The notes under the pieces: model-generated | The model's database searches: none | Told to the model about the DNA's origin: nothing | The model's input: only the letters and a program-made list of their open reading frames with translations | Source of the DNA: Phycisphaerae bacterium | Lineage (GTDB): Bacteria > Planctomycetota > Phycisphaerae > UBA1845 > UTPLA1 | Direction: 5' to 3' | NCBI GenBank assembly: GCA_035275405.1 | Contig: DATEMU010000003.1 | Location: 1-64,000 of the forward strand | Length of the DNA stretch: 64,000 nt | Made by a program: the position numbers and the translations under genes | Part shown: positions 8,677-17,581 of the stretch, in pieces | How the letters are laid out: every line of letters begins with the position of its first letter | Position numbering within the stretch: the stretch's first letter is position 1

Positions 8677-9810
8677 CTACTTGAGCGTGATCAGAACGCG
8701 AATCTTGCCCGTCCCCTTATCGAGCCCTTCGATGGCTTTTCCGAGGATCGCGCCGGTCGGGTACACCTCGGCGTCGCCGATTCGGATGGACTTTGCCTTC
8801 ATGGCGTGTCCGGGCGTCGTTGAGGTCGTCAACAAATCGCCGGGTGCGATGGGGCCGTTTTCGCAACTGACCTTCGTGGGAACAATTCCCGTGATCGCAA
8901 CGGGAATGTCCTGCGGATCGATCCGCGTTTCACCGTGTTTCTCCGCGCCGAGGACGCCGGGCCGCGTGGAATATGCGCCGGCCAATTTCGTGTCGGCTGG
9001 ACGCCTGCATTTCTCGACGGAGCCGGCGGCGGCGGCGCTGAACACGACGACGTCACCGGGTTCGAAGGACTTCCGATCTCCCGCGACCGGCAGGGCTTCG
9101 GCGAAGTCGCTGCCGGCTACGAATGTGCCAGCTCCATTGACGTGGAACTTGCGGACCGCGGCGTTGATCCCGTCCCAGGTGAGGCCATCGATGAAGTTGT
9201 TTGTGCCGGTCGGATGCCGGTGAAGCTTGACGACCGGCGTGGTATGGTCGGCGAGTCGCGTCCGCAGCCACATCGCCTCGCCCATGGTATTGCCTATTTC
9301 CGCCTGGATCACTGCCCTTGTAAACACCGCGGGGTCTGCGTCGACAGTAAATACGCCGGCTTGAGCATCCCCGGTCTGTTTGGTCTCGAGGGCCGCGGAA
9401 GTTCTGTTGACTTGAATATCCACCAGGCCCGAGAAAACGCTGTCTCCCGATTCGCTGATTCGCAGGCGCTCGACGGCATTTGTCCTGAGGGATAGCGGCC
9501 TGAAATCCGTAGTGCCAAAGTAGTCGCTGGCCGCGTCAATGTTCGTATTTCCCCCTAGCTTCCAATACAGCCCATCCGTGAAGGCCACGTCGAGCGCGAC
9601 CTCTCCGTTGTTCACAGTGATCCCGCTCCCGGCGGTAACGCTCGCATTGCTGCCGGGCGCTCCTGGAAGACCGGCCGGACCGGCTGGACCGGGCACCGGA
9701 CTGCCTGCGGGAAGCGTAGGCCCCGGGTCCGACGGGCAGGCTTGGCCCATCAAAACAAAAGCGCCGCACAGGGAAAGTAAAACCATGCTCAATGTACGTT
9801 TGGTGAACAT
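8677..9810 (-). CDS. Collagen-like lipoprotein with a conserved C-terminal domain
   Basis: 377 residues. The signal peptide ends in a lipobox (FVLMGQAC, Cys25), followed by a Pro/Gly linker with a short collagen-like run (PGPAGPAGLPGAPG). The middle (residues 60-240) is beta-rich and resembles the repeated stalk of tail-fibre-like surface proteins (GLYWKLGG, RLRISESG). The C-terminal 130 residues (GSDFAEALPVAG, GDVVVFSAAAAG, YSTRPGVLG, VPTKVSCENGPIAPGDLL) match a domain common at the end of such proteins in this lineage. Probably anchored and exposed at the cell envelope. It is followed by a convergent gene and has no operon partner. Confidence 0.8.
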   Translation of the reverse strand: MFTKRTLSMVLLSLCGAFVLMGQACPSDPGPTLPAGSPVPGPAGPAGLPGAPGSNASVTAGSGITVNNGEVALDVAFTDGLYWKLGGNTNIDAASDYFGTTDFRPLSLRTNAVERLRISESGDSVFSGLVDIQVNRTSAALETKQTGDAQAGVFTVDADPAVFTRAVIQAEIGNTMGEAMWLRTRLADHTTPVVKLHRHPTGTNNFIDGLTWDGINAAVRKFHVNGAGTFVAGSDFAEALPVAGDRKSFEPGDVVVFSAAAAGSVEKCRRPADTKLAGAYSTRPGVLGAEKHGETRIDPQDIPVAITGIVPTKVSCENGPIAPGDLLTTSTTPGHAMKAKSIRIGDAEVYPTGAILGKAIEGLDKGTGKIRVLITLK

Positions 9811-10077
9811 AGGACGGCTCCTTGAAAAAAGACCTGCCGGCTCGCAACAATATGCGATACCTCTTTTTTGCCACGGGGACGGCTGATAGCCCGGCCGCGG
9901 GTTTCAAGGACATAAAGGACATCGGGGCGGGGAGTTCTCCGGGTTTTTTGGAGAAAAAACGAAGCGGTGCTTCATTGCCGCAGGTTGAGGTGGAAACCGA
10001 GAATATGATCCAATAATCGGTCGATCTCTGCCGCTGGTGAAACCGACCCCCTCGGCTACAAGGCCTTTGCGGTAGCC

Positions 10078-10959
10078 TCACCTTGTTTCACGAAGCGCGG
10101 TAACCGAATCTCGCTTCTCGCTCACTGCCTTGTGGGCCGTGAAGAACAGCGCGCCCCCGCACTTCCCGGGAAACGTCTTTTCGATAAGGCGTATCGCCCA
10201 GCGCGGATAGAGCCGCCACCAAATCCGGTAGGGCACCGATTGATACTTCTTTCCGGGCTTGATCAGCAACAAATCCCCGAAACTGATCTTCGCGATCACT
10301 TTCTCGACGGTGAAACCTGAGGCCGTCAACAGGTCTCCGGCCTCTTTGCGCGTATAGACCTTCGTCCCCGGGCTCTCCAGGTTCTCGAAGACGGCCTGAC
10401 GAACGGATTTGAACGGCCGGCCGGCCAGGAGACCGTAGCGCAGCCACATCATAAACATGACCGGTGAGTACAGGTGGTAGATCATCCCGCGGAAGATGCC
10501 TCCCGGCCTTAGCACGCGATAGACCTCCCGAAAGGTCCGCGCCGTATCCGGCGAATGGTGCAGAACCCCGAAGGAGTAAACGATGTCAAAGGATTCGTCC
10601 TTGATCGCGAGGTTCTCGGCGTCGCCGACCAACAGGCGATAAGTTCGCGGGTCGAACTGCTTTTGGGCAAGATAGGTGCGGGCCATTCGGATGCCCGCCT
10701 CCGTCAAGTCCACGCCGGTCGCATCCGCCCCGTTCGAGACCCAGCCTGAGAAATCGACCCCTCCGCCGATCCCGAGTTCCAGCACGCGCTTGCCGCGGGC
10801 CGATGGAAAATCGGCAAAAGGCGGAATATAGGGTTCCAGCCGATACCGAGTCTCGGCCATTCGATCCAGGTCGACGGCGCCATCCGGGCTCGCGCGGCCA
10901 TACGTCGCCCCACAGACCTTGGCTTCCCAGTAATCCTTAACCGCGCTCTTGGTGGCCAC
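10078..10959 (-). CDS. SAM-dependent class I methyltransferase
   Basis: About 293 residues with the Rossmann methyltransferase core: motif I VLELGIGGGVDFS, the acidic residue in TGVDLTEAG, the DAENLAIKDESFDIVYS segment, and the post-I motif HHSPDTARTFREVYRVLRPGG. The C-terminal 100 residues are basic and hydrophobic, suggesting a membrane-near substrate. An ATG at 11037 would overlap the preceding gene by 47 bases; a GTG at 10959 (VATKSAVKDYWEAK) avoids this. It ends the long minus-strand biosynthetic run. Confidence 0.85.
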   Translation of the reverse strand: MATKSAVKDYWEAKVCGATYGRASPDGAVDLDRMAETRYRLEPYIPPFADFPSARGKRVLELGIGGGVDFSGWVSNGADATGVDLTEAGIRMARTYLAQKQFDPRTYRLLVGDAENLAIKDESFDIVYSFGVLHHSPDTARTFREVYRVLRPGGIFRGMIYHLYSPVMFMMWLRYGLLAGRPFKSVRQAVFENLESPGTKVYTRKEAGDLLTASGFTVEKVIAKISFGDLLLIKPGKKYQSVPYRIWWRLYPRWAIRLIEKTFPGKCGGALFFTAHKAVSEKRDSVTALRETR

Positions 10960-10990
10960 GCTCGTCTTTTTCCGCCTCGACAATCGCTCG

Positions 10991-11323
10991 TCAGCCTCTG
11001 GGCAGCTTGTCAATCTTCGCCGCCAGGATGAAATCATTCTCCGTCAGCCCGTTGATCGCGTGCGTCCACGTCTCCACCCGGACCATGCCCCACGACAGAT
11101 AGATGTCGGGATGATGGCCTTCCGCTTCTGCCACTTCGCCGACCTTGTTCACGAAGGAAAGGGCCTTCTTGAAATCCGGAAACGTAAACGTCCGCAGGAG
11201 ATGGTGATTTTTCTCCACTCCCCATCCGTCCAGCCGCCCAAGCAGTTCGCGCACTTTTTCGTCACTCAACGGAGGAACACCGCCCTCGCAAGGCACACAT
11301 TTCTGACTTGCCAAATCCGCCAT
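10991..11323 (-). CDS. Pterin-4a-carbinolamine dehydratase
   Basis: 110 residues with the diagnostic motif EAEGHHPDIYLSWG (His70-His71-Pro72) and WTHAINGLTENDF at the end. The family dehydrates 4a-hydroxytetrahydropterin to recycle tetrahydrobiopterin-type cofactors. No aromatic amino-acid hydroxylase is nearby, so it may serve another pterin enzyme or, as proposed for other stand-alone members, molybdopterin metabolism. It is tightly packed between the methyltransferase and a membrane protein gene. Confidence 0.93.
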   Translation of the reverse strand: MADLASQKCVPCEGGVPPLSDEKVRELLGRLDGWGVEKNHHLLRTFTFPDFKKALSFVNKVGEVAEAEGHHPDIYLSWGMVRVETWTHAINGLTENDFILAAKIDKLPRG

Positions 11324-11327
11324 GCGT

Positions 11328-12911
11328 CTACCTCCTCACCGCTCCCTTTTCCACGATTCGATACACGACACCGACTGGCGACAGATCATAGACCTGCCCG
11401 AACCAGGGTGGTAGGTAGGCCGGCGCGTCCGTACAGGAAAACGCGGTCCCCTGCCAGACAAATGGGCCGATCGTCTCCGGTCGCAACCTCCGAACGACGG
11501 GAGCCGCGGGCCGCACGTCGGCCGTGGCGCCCACCGCCACGCCGTGACAGACACCCAGTACATCCCGCACATAGATGATGGCGTTGAGAATTGTCGCGTC
11601 ACCGATGAGCAGGCCTTTGGGAGCGGCTGTCGCGAGTGCCTCGCGCGCGAAGCGCTCCGCTCCGCCGTCGCCATTCTTGCGCGGTCGAAGAAAGAAGGAA
11701 TAGGGGTCCCGGTAGGGAAGGTGTCGGTTCTGTCCCAAGGCCAGGCCGCGATCCCGCGCCAGTTTCGGGGCAATTTCGTACACGCCGGCCGGCAGTAGCG
11801 CGAAGATGAGGCACATCACCTGCAAGGACCGCGACCGCGCGACGCTCGGAATTGCCAGGGCCGCGAAGAGGGCGAATGTCACGTAGCACGGAAAATAAAA
11901 AACGAACTGGTCGGGCACTCGATACCGGAATGCGAAAACAAAACCGACGAGAAAGATACCGCCTGCGAAGAGGGCCATCCTCCGTAGCGCAGCATGGCGG
12001 CAGGCGGCCCAGAATCCAATCGGCGCCAGGATCACCAGAGGCGTCGGAAAATTCAGCGTGAAATATTGAACCGCCTTCACCAACTGCTCCGCCAGCGAGA
12101 ATGAATGAGTGAGGACGACCTCCGCGCGCTCCGGTGGGCCGACCAATGCCTCGGTCAGCGTGCTGCCGATCGGTCGGCCGGCGAGGATCTTGGCGGCGAC
12201 AAGCGCCAGATACTGCAACCCGCCAAAGAGCACGATCAAGGGGAGCAGGGGCAGCCACCGAAGGGTCAGGGCCCTGGCGCGCACCGCCCAGATGATGATT
12301 CCCACATAGGCCGGCCAATGCAGGATCGCCAGGAGATGATTGGAGAGATTCAGCCCGTTGAGAAAAAGCGCGGCGAACAACCACACGCGCCGGCGCGTCA
12401 AGCAGAACCGTTCGACGAGCCACAATTCGCCGAGCAGCGCCAGGGCGTAGAGGCTGTAGACCTCCGCGATCACGGCGTGCATCCAAAAGGTATGGCTGAC
12501 TCCCAGGAGGACCGCCCCGCAGACGGCCGACCACTTCGATCGCGTCAGCGAGTAAAGCAGGTCCGCCAGGATTCCCAGAGCCACTGCCGCGCAGACGCCG
12601 GAAAACAGGTTCACGCGGAACGCAAACGGCCCGAGCGGCAGCCAGCAAAAAGCCCTGGCCAGGAGGATGTACAACGGGTGCGCCAGCGGCAGCCCCTGTA
12701 TCCCCGCGACATCGCCGTGCCACACACGAAACTGAAACATCCCGCTGTCCTGCCACAATACGCCCGGCGCGCAGGTCAGGGCGTAGAGCAAGAGGAAAGC
12801 AAGCGTGACAGGAATGGCCGGAGAATGACGAATGGCAAATGGCGAATAGCGAATTGAAGAGAGGGTCAAAGGGTCAGTGGCGTGTGAAACGATCCTATCG
12901 CTATTCGCCAT
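11328..12911 (-). CDS. DUF2723 (TMEM260-like) polytopic membrane protein
   Basis: About 527 residues and about ten membrane segments. The N-terminal loop GVLWQDSGMFQFRVW...LAHPLYILLARAF matches DUF2723, whose eukaryotic relative TMEM260 is an O-mannosyltransferase with a GT-C-like fold; the acidic residue in the WQDSG loop would be catalytic. The C-terminal region from about residue 400 is a soluble extracytoplasmic tail. The true start is unclear because the first 30 codons fall inside the inverted repeat at 12829-12924. It likely transfers a sugar in the envelope. Confidence 0.8.
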   Translation of the reverse strand: MANSDRIVSHATDPLTLSSIRYSPFAIRHSPAIPVTLAFLLLYALTCAPGVLWQDSGMFQFRVWHGDVAGIQGLPLAHPLYILLARAFCWLPLGPFAFRVNLFSGVCAAVALGILADLLYSLTRSKWSAVCGAVLLGVSHTFWMHAVIAEVYSLYALALLGELWLVERFCLTRRRVWLFAALFLNGLNLSNHLLAILHWPAYVGIIIWAVRARALTLRWLPLLPLIVLFGGLQYLALVAAKILAGRPIGSTLTEALVGPPERAEVVLTHSFSLAEQLVKAVQYFTLNFPTPLVILAPIGFWAACRHAALRRMALFAGGIFLVGFVFAFRYRVPDQFVFYFPCYVTFALFAALAIPSVARSRSLQVMCLIFALLPAGVYEIAPKLARDRGLALGQNRHLPYRDPYSFFLRPRKNGDGGAERFAREALATAAPKGLLIGDATILNAIIYVRDVLGVCHGVAVGATADVRPAAPVVRRLRPETIGPFVWQGTAFSCTDAPAYLPPWFGQVYDLSPVGVVYRIVEKGAVRR

Positions 12912-12924
12912 TCGCCATTCGCTA
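12829..12924. repeat. Inverted repeat made of gaatggcgaatagc-type units
   Basis: Left arm 12829-12853 (cgaatggcaaatggcgaatagcga) and right arm 12899-12924 are complementary over about 25 bases with a single mismatch, with a loop of about 45 bases. Each arm is itself built of short AATGGCG/AATAGCG units. The right arm carries the stop codon of the acyl-carrier-protein gene, and the left arm lies in the N-terminal coding region of the DUF2723 gene. It may be a miniature mobile element or a REP-like hairpin placed between two operon genes. Confidence 0.75.
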
Positions 12925-13170
12925 TTCGATGTTGACCCCATGTTGCCCAAGCAGCCGCTTCAACCCCGCGACGGATTGATAGTCCGCCAGATTCTCCGCG
13001 GTCAGATGGACGCTGAACTCCTGCTCCAGCGCCCCGATCAGATTGATTTGGTTCAGCGAGTCCCACGTGTCGACCGTATCGGGCGAAAGCCTCTCGCCAA
13101 CCTCCTCGGGGCGGACTCCCAGCACGGCGCAGACCACGGATCGAAATCGGTCATCAGCGGAAGGCATCAT
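12922..13170 (-). CDS. Acyl carrier protein (stand-alone)
   Basis: 82 residues; the 4'-phosphopantetheine serine is Ser38 in WDSLNQINLIGALEQEF, and the protein has the four-helix ACP length. It overlaps the FkbH-like gene by 4 bases (ATGA-type), a strong sign that the two proteins act together. The family shuttles acyl groups as thioesters; in FkbH systems the ACP carries the glyceryl unit made from 1,3-bisphosphoglycerate. It is not the housekeeping fatty-acid ACP, judging from context. Confidence 0.9.
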   Translation of the reverse strand: MMPSADDRFRSVVCAVLGVRPEEVGERLSPDTVDTWDSLNQINLIGALEQEFSVHLTAENLADYQSVAGLKRLLGQHGVNIE

Positions 13171-15029
13171 CTACTCTCGTCGGCGTTGTTTACGGTGATC
13201 TTCAACCAATCAGGCAGCGTCGGCGACCGGCCATCCAGCGGCTTCATCCATCGCTGCAGCGTCCCCTCCGCAGGACCTGCCGCGAACCCACAGGAACCGT
13301 AGAACCCGGCGAAGGGAGCATTCTTTTTGGTCGGCACGAATTCACCCACCAGCTTGCTTGCGCCCGAGGCGCTCGCCCGCGCGGCGATCCAATCCACAAA
13401 TGCCTGTTCGACGGTTCGGCCCAGGATGCGACAACTCATCAGCAGCAAATGAAGGACCCATTCGTCGCGGCCGCGCCTCACAACGGCCAGCCCGACCGTC
13501 CCATTGTCCCCGAATCGATCCTTCAGGGCAAGCGTGACCACCAGGCTGTCGCCGGACGCCATGAAGCGGCGGATGTCATCCTCACTGCACCGGATCGTGT
13601 GCATGTTGAACTGATTGGTTCGCTGCGTCATCTGCGCCGCCCGTGAAACGGCCGCCGGCTCATTGACGCCGAGCGTCATCTCCATTTCAAGCTGTCGATA
13701 GAACGTCGGCATATCCACCGCCGCTGTTTGCAGCGAACGCCGGCCCGCCTCCGCGCGATACAGCGCGCCGCGCTGCCGGTCTTCGGCCGAGATCGACCAC
13801 TGCTCGAAGCAATCCAGCGCCTCGATCGCCGCCGCATACTCCGCCGGCTCCGCCGGCAGCGCCACCGTCAATACCGAAGGCAACGTCGTACGCACCAAAT
13901 CGCACTCGACGGGGCTGTCATCCACGAACACAAAACTGTCGATCCCCAGGTTGAGTTCCGCCGCCATATCCTGCAAATTTTCCGGCTTTGACCGCCAGTT
14001 GATCCGCATCGCCGAGAAATGCTCGCGCCGCAGGACCATCTCCGGATGCCGGTCCAGGACTTCCTCGACGCTGCCCGGCTCATTCTTGCTAGCGATGCAC
14101 AACACAATGCCGCGATGATAAAGCTCCAGCGCCCGCCGCTGCATCGCGACATACGCGCTGCCGGGATAATCCGGCCCCAGGGCGATGCCTTCCATCCCGA
14201 CATCACCCACCACGCCGCCCCACAGCGTGTTGTCCGCGTCCAACACGAGCACCTTCTTCGACAATCCGTACAGCGGCCGAAGGTGCTGTACATAAAAACC
14301 CGCCAGCGCCCAATAGTTCTCCGCCGACACGGGAATCCGCGCATAGAGGGCCATCCGCCGGTCGGTCCACCGCGCCCGACCGTGCCGCGCGACAAGGGCG
14401 TCGTAATCCATTACGTAGACATTTTCCATCGACGACGCCAATTCACGGAGTGCCTGGCCGGCCCTCTCAATCAACGCCGCTTGCGACAGTGGGGCGGCCG
14501 CGCCCGCGATCCCCAGCGCCGGCCAGGCCGGCACTTCGTAATTCTGAAGGAGCACTGTCGCTGCCGAGTGCTGACGAAACGTCGTCAACGCCGAACGCAG
14601 CCGTGCCATCCAATCGTCTATCCGTTGCTCGGCCTCAACGGACGACAGGGAATTAAACCCGTCGTAAATCGCCGGCGATACGTCGTGCAATCGAACGGCG
14701 AGCAGGACCACATCGGGCTTGAAGGCCGTCGTCCCCGATGCGGGATCAATCAACTCACGATCGAACTGCCCGTACGGCCCGATGTGTACATCGAACGCGA
14801 AACCCGCGCGCAATCCCTGGAGTTCCAGCGCCGACTTGAGTGGATCGAAAGTGAACGACGACAGACACGCCACCCGCACCGGCGCCGTCGCAAGTGCCGA
14901 TCGGTGGGGCCCGAGAACCCGCGCCGCCTGAGCGATCTTCGCGATGGTCGGCTGCCGATGGACCTCGTCCAGCAGCGCGTTCGCTTGTCGCGGATCGAAT
15001 TCCCCCCCGAGTGGTTTGGACGACGCCAT
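13167..15029 (-). CDS. FkbH-like HAD-IIIC phosphatase/acyl-loading enzyme
   Basis: 620 residues in three parts: an SGNH-like region (about 50-250), a HAD-IIIC phosphatase core with DADNTLWGG near residues 263-271 and FVFVDDSPVECD near 370, and a GNAT-like domain at 480-600 (TQRTNQFN, then KDRFGDNGTVGL). The arrangement is that of FkbH-like proteins. In polyketide pathways FkbH dephosphorylates 1,3-bisphosphoglycerate and loads a glyceryl group onto an ACP. Here no polyketide synthase is present; an ACP follows directly, with VOC and acyltransferase genes upstream. Confidence 0.92.
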   Translation of the reverse strand: MASSKPLGGEFDPRQANALLDEVHRQPTIAKIAQAARVLGPHRSALATAPVRVACLSSFTFDPLKSALELQGLRAGFAFDVHIGPYGQFDRELIDPASGTTAFKPDVVLLAVRLHDVSPAIYDGFNSLSSVEAEQRIDDWMARLRSALTTFRQHSAATVLLQNYEVPAWPALGIAGAAAPLSQAALIERAGQALRELASSMENVYVMDYDALVARHGRARWTDRRMALYARIPVSAENYWALAGFYVQHLRPLYGLSKKVLVLDADNTLWGGVVGDVGMEGIALGPDYPGSAYVAMQRRALELYHRGIVLCIASKNEPGSVEEVLDRHPEMVLRREHFSAMRINWRSKPENLQDMAAELNLGIDSFVFVDDSPVECDLVRTTLPSVLTVALPAEPAEYAAAIEALDCFEQWSISAEDRQRGALYRAEAGRRSLQTAAVDMPTFYRQLEMEMTLGVNEPAAVSRAAQMTQRTNQFNMHTIRCSEDDIRRFMASGDSLVVTLALKDRFGDNGTVGLAVVRRGRDEWVLHLLLMSCRILGRTVEQAFVDWIAARASASGASKLVGEFVPTKKNAPFAGFYGSCGFAAGPAEGTLQRWMKPLDGRSPTLPDWLKITVNNADESR

Positions 15030-15033
15030 CAGC

Positions 15034-15441
15034 CTATTCGCCCTCCACGAGCTCGATCATCAGTCCCTGCACCATCACAAATGCGACCCGCCGACCGCCG
15101 AACGCGACGGCCGGCTTGGGCGCGGACAGTAAATTCGCCCCACCGTTCACCAGGCCAAGCAACCGCTCATCCAGATCGTCGACTTCGTAACAAATATGAT
15201 AGAGAGCGATGCCGCGCCGCAGGATCGAGTCCAGTGGCCCGGGCGATCCCGCCGGCTCCAGCAGTTCGATTCGCAAGTCCGCCGCGCGGAGAAACTGAAC
15301 GAATACGCCTTGATTCGAATCTTCGTACCGCGGTCCTTCCGGCTCCGCCCCCAACAGCGCGCGCAAAAGTCCCATCGCCTGTCCCGTGTTTTGCACGGCC
15401 ATCCCCACATGGTGAAATCGTCCGAAGGGTGTTCCTGTCAT
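15034..15441 (-). CDS. VOC (glyoxalase/epimerase-like) protein
   Basis: About 135 residues of the vicinal-oxygen-chelate fold: FHHVGMAVQNTG at the N-terminus, IALYHICYEVDDLDERL in the middle and GLMIELVEGE at the end. The two His and Glu residues are placed as metal ligands, as in methylmalonyl-CoA epimerase-like members. The open frame reaches 15732 but overlaps the acyltransferase gene; the ATG at 15441 fits the family N-terminus. It lies between the acyltransferase and FkbH-like genes, so it may act on the ACP-bound unit; the substrate is unknown. Confidence 0.8.
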   Translation of the reverse strand: MTGTPFGRFHHVGMAVQNTGQAMGLLRALLGAEPEGPRYEDSNQGVFVQFLRAADLRIELLEPAGSPGPLDSILRRGIALYHICYEVDDLDERLLGLVNGGANLLSAPKPAVAFGGRRVAFVMVQGLMIELVEGE

Positions 15442-15466
15442 GCCGTAGCCTTGATGGGTGCCCTCG

Positions 15467-16489
15467 TCATGATTTCGATCGCTGCGAGGATTCATTGCGT
15501 TCGTCGATCGCCGGGGAATTTGATCCCTGGGGGGTTGTGCGCTCCGTTGTCTTCTGCGGCGACTTGCCCCACTCCGACAAATTTCCATTTCCATCCGTTC
15601 CCAAAAGGAGGCTTCGCCGCAGCGGTTTTCGCCAGCCGATGTGACGGCCCCGCGGGGTGCCCCCGAAGTTGGAAAAGGCAGGCACGCTACGGGCGAGCTC
15701 GGTATTCGCATGAATGATCGCCCCGCGGCCAATGGTCACTCCGGGCATGATGCGAGCCATGATTCCGATGAAGGCATAGTCTTCGATCAGCACGGGCGCT
15801 TCGTTGACCAATTGTTGATCCTTCGGGGCCATGTGCGACATGCTGACGAGCAGGCCGGGATCGCTGGGAATCATGGCCACTCCCGTCGCACTGTAGATGT
15901 GCGCGTTGGCCGAGACACCGACGAGATCGCCGATCTTCACGCCCCCGCGACCGGCAATGTGTACGCCGGGCCCGAGATGGACGTAGTTGCCGATTTCGAT
16001 CGAGCCCCGTTGGCCCTGTTTGCGATTGCCGGCCCCCAGGCGAACGAAGGTGTCGATGTGGCAATGCGATCCGATCGTCACGTTTTCGGCGCCCCAGATT
16101 TCGACGTTCTGATCGATGATGGTGTTCTGGCCGAGGGACTTCAGCTGCCCTTTCCAATAGGCGCTCCGCAGAAAGAAGCCAAAGCCATTGCGAGTAAAGG
16201 TACGGGCAATTATCTCAACGGCCCAAGATAAAACAGGGATTCTCGCCAGACCAATGATTATCGCCTGAAGCACGGCCATGACGGCCATGACGATCCGCGT
16301 CAGCAGCATCCACGGGCCGGTCGGCCGGGCCAGTGTCGGATCGGCCATGCAGCCCTGCAGCGCGGCGAGGACAAAGTCTTTATTAAAGACCAGCCAGCCA
16401 CGTGGCGGCGGAGGCGTCGGAGCGGTGTACCACTGCCGCCCAATGGAATCTGATTCCTGCTGGATCGGATCAGCGGTCATCGTGAACAC
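15467..16489 (-). CDS. Left-handed beta-helix acyltransferase
   Basis: 340 residues. The N-terminal 100 contain two hydrophobic segments (LLTRIVMAVMAVLQAIIIGLA), so the enzyme is membrane-attached. Hexapeptide repeats run from about 120 to 290 (IIDQNVEIWGAENVTIGSHCHID, GNYVHLGPGVHIAGRG and VTIGRGAIIHANTELA, in that order with gaps), with the acyl-CoA/ACP site likely at SHMAPKD. Its C-terminus is polar and low-complexity. It resembles sugar O-acetyltransferases of the WbbJ type and is a good candidate for the enzyme that uses the ACP-bound group. Confidence 0.85.
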   Translation of the reverse strand: MFTMTADPIQQESDSIGRQWYTAPTPPPPRGWLVFNKDFVLAALQGCMADPTLARPTGPWMLLTRIVMAVMAVLQAIIIGLARIPVLSWAVEIIARTFTRNGFGFFLRSAYWKGQLKSLGQNTIIDQNVEIWGAENVTIGSHCHIDTFVRLGAGNRKQGQRGSIEIGNYVHLGPGVHIAGRGGVKIGDLVGVSANAHIYSATGVAMIPSDPGLLVSMSHMAPKDQQLVNEAPVLIEDYAFIGIMARIMPGVTIGRGAIIHANTELARSVPAFSNFGGTPRGRHIGWRKPLRRSLLLGTDGNGNLSEWGKSPQKTTERTTPQGSNSPAIDERNESSQRSKS

Positions 16490-16501
16490 CCATCTCCCTC
16501 C

Positions 16502-17281
16502 TCAGATTTCCCGGCCGGCGCGATCTTGGGGCAATTCACCATTTGAGGCCGGCGCCTTAATGACGAAGCACTGGCCATTCCGAAGCGAAATCGGATTCTC
16601 CGGCTTGTCGGCAAAGAACTCGTCGACCGCCAGTTTCGCAGCACGGATGTAGGCCGGTGCGCCGTAGTCGTCGCAAACCATGATGCCGCCGGGAACGACT
16701 CGGGAATAAAAGAACTCGAAGGCGTCGCGAGTAGATTGGTAAAGATCGAGGTCGATGTGAACCATCGCAAAACGTCGATCCTTGACCACGCCGAGCGTGT
16801 GCGGAATGAAACCGGGATTAAACGTGATATTTGGATAGTCGCGCAACAGGGACTTTACATGGTCCAGGCTGGTGTTGCCGAAATCCCCTTGTCGGTGGGA
16901 ACTGGCATCGCCATCCGCGGACTTCGGCATCCCCTCGAATGTGTCAAATAGATGGATCTGCTTGTCGGTCTCCCCGGATTCACGCAGCGTCGAGGCCAAC
17001 AGAAGCGCCGTTCCGCCGCGGAAGACGCCGCACTCCGCCAGGTCGCCAGGCAGCCTGGCGCAATGCTGGCAAAACCGGTAAAGCGAGTAACAGCGGTCCT
17101 CCTTCACGCAGGTGTGGTCTTGGATGCGGCGATACTTCTCTTGGAACCACTCTTCGAACCACGGCGCGTAGGTGAAGTAGCCGTAGGGCGGGCAAAGCGT
17201 GTAGGTCTCCGGCGTCCCGCGGCGGGTGATTTCGTAGCCAAGGGCACGGACACATCTCTGAATAATGCCCTTCCACGACAT
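16502..17281 (-). CDS. TylF/MycF-type O-methyltransferase
   Basis: 259 residues with the family's marks: GDLAECGVFRGGTALLLA (SAM site), HLFDTFEGMPKSADGD, VHIDLDLYQSTRDAFEFF and MVCDDYGAPA. Acidic residues of the last two are the metal ligands in this family, which O-methylates deoxysugars in macrolides and also occurs in polysaccharide loci. It is the first gene of the packed run down to the acyl carrier protein and is preceded by a leader of about 300 bases. Confidence 0.92.
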   Translation of the reverse strand: MSWKGIIQRCVRALGYEITRRGTPETYTLCPPYGYFTYAPWFEEWFQEKYRRIQDHTCVKEDRCYSLYRFCQHCARLPGDLAECGVFRGGTALLLASTLRESGETDKQIHLFDTFEGMPKSADGDASSHRQGDFGNTSLDHVKSLLRDYPNITFNPGFIPHTLGVVKDRRFAMVHIDLDLYQSTRDAFEFFYSRVVPGGIMVCDDYGAPAYIRAAKLAVDEFFADKPENPISLRNGQCFVIKAPASNGELPQDRAGREI

Positions 17282-17581
17282 GTCTGAACATTAGCTCCTA
17301 AGAGATAGAGGGCGTCGCGGCGAACCTGCGCGGCGACGCTTTTCGCTTAATTCCACTCTTGTTGTACAAATCGTAATGGCGACATTTGCACGTGTCCAGA
17401 ATAGTCCGGCCGCGCCGACGCATCCTCCGAAACATCCAACGCGTTCCGCGCGCTGCGAATGCGATCGAAAACCTGTATCGCTGACGTATCCCCCCCGACG
17501 GACCCGGATCGGCCGTGAATTCGCAATACACCCGCCGGGTGGCTACCAGTCGTTTCGATTTCCGTCGAATCACCCCCACGG
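17282..17581 (-). other. Leader region upstream of the TylF-like gene, with a hairpin
   Basis: About 300 bases without a gene between the deacetylase and the TylF-like gene, both on the minus strand. A stem of gcgtcgc (17312-17318) with gcgacgc (17333-17339) lies about 30 bases before the start codon, and an AGGAG box follows at about 17295-17299. The operon promoter probably lies here, but no strong -35/-10 pair could be assigned. Confidence 0.4.
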
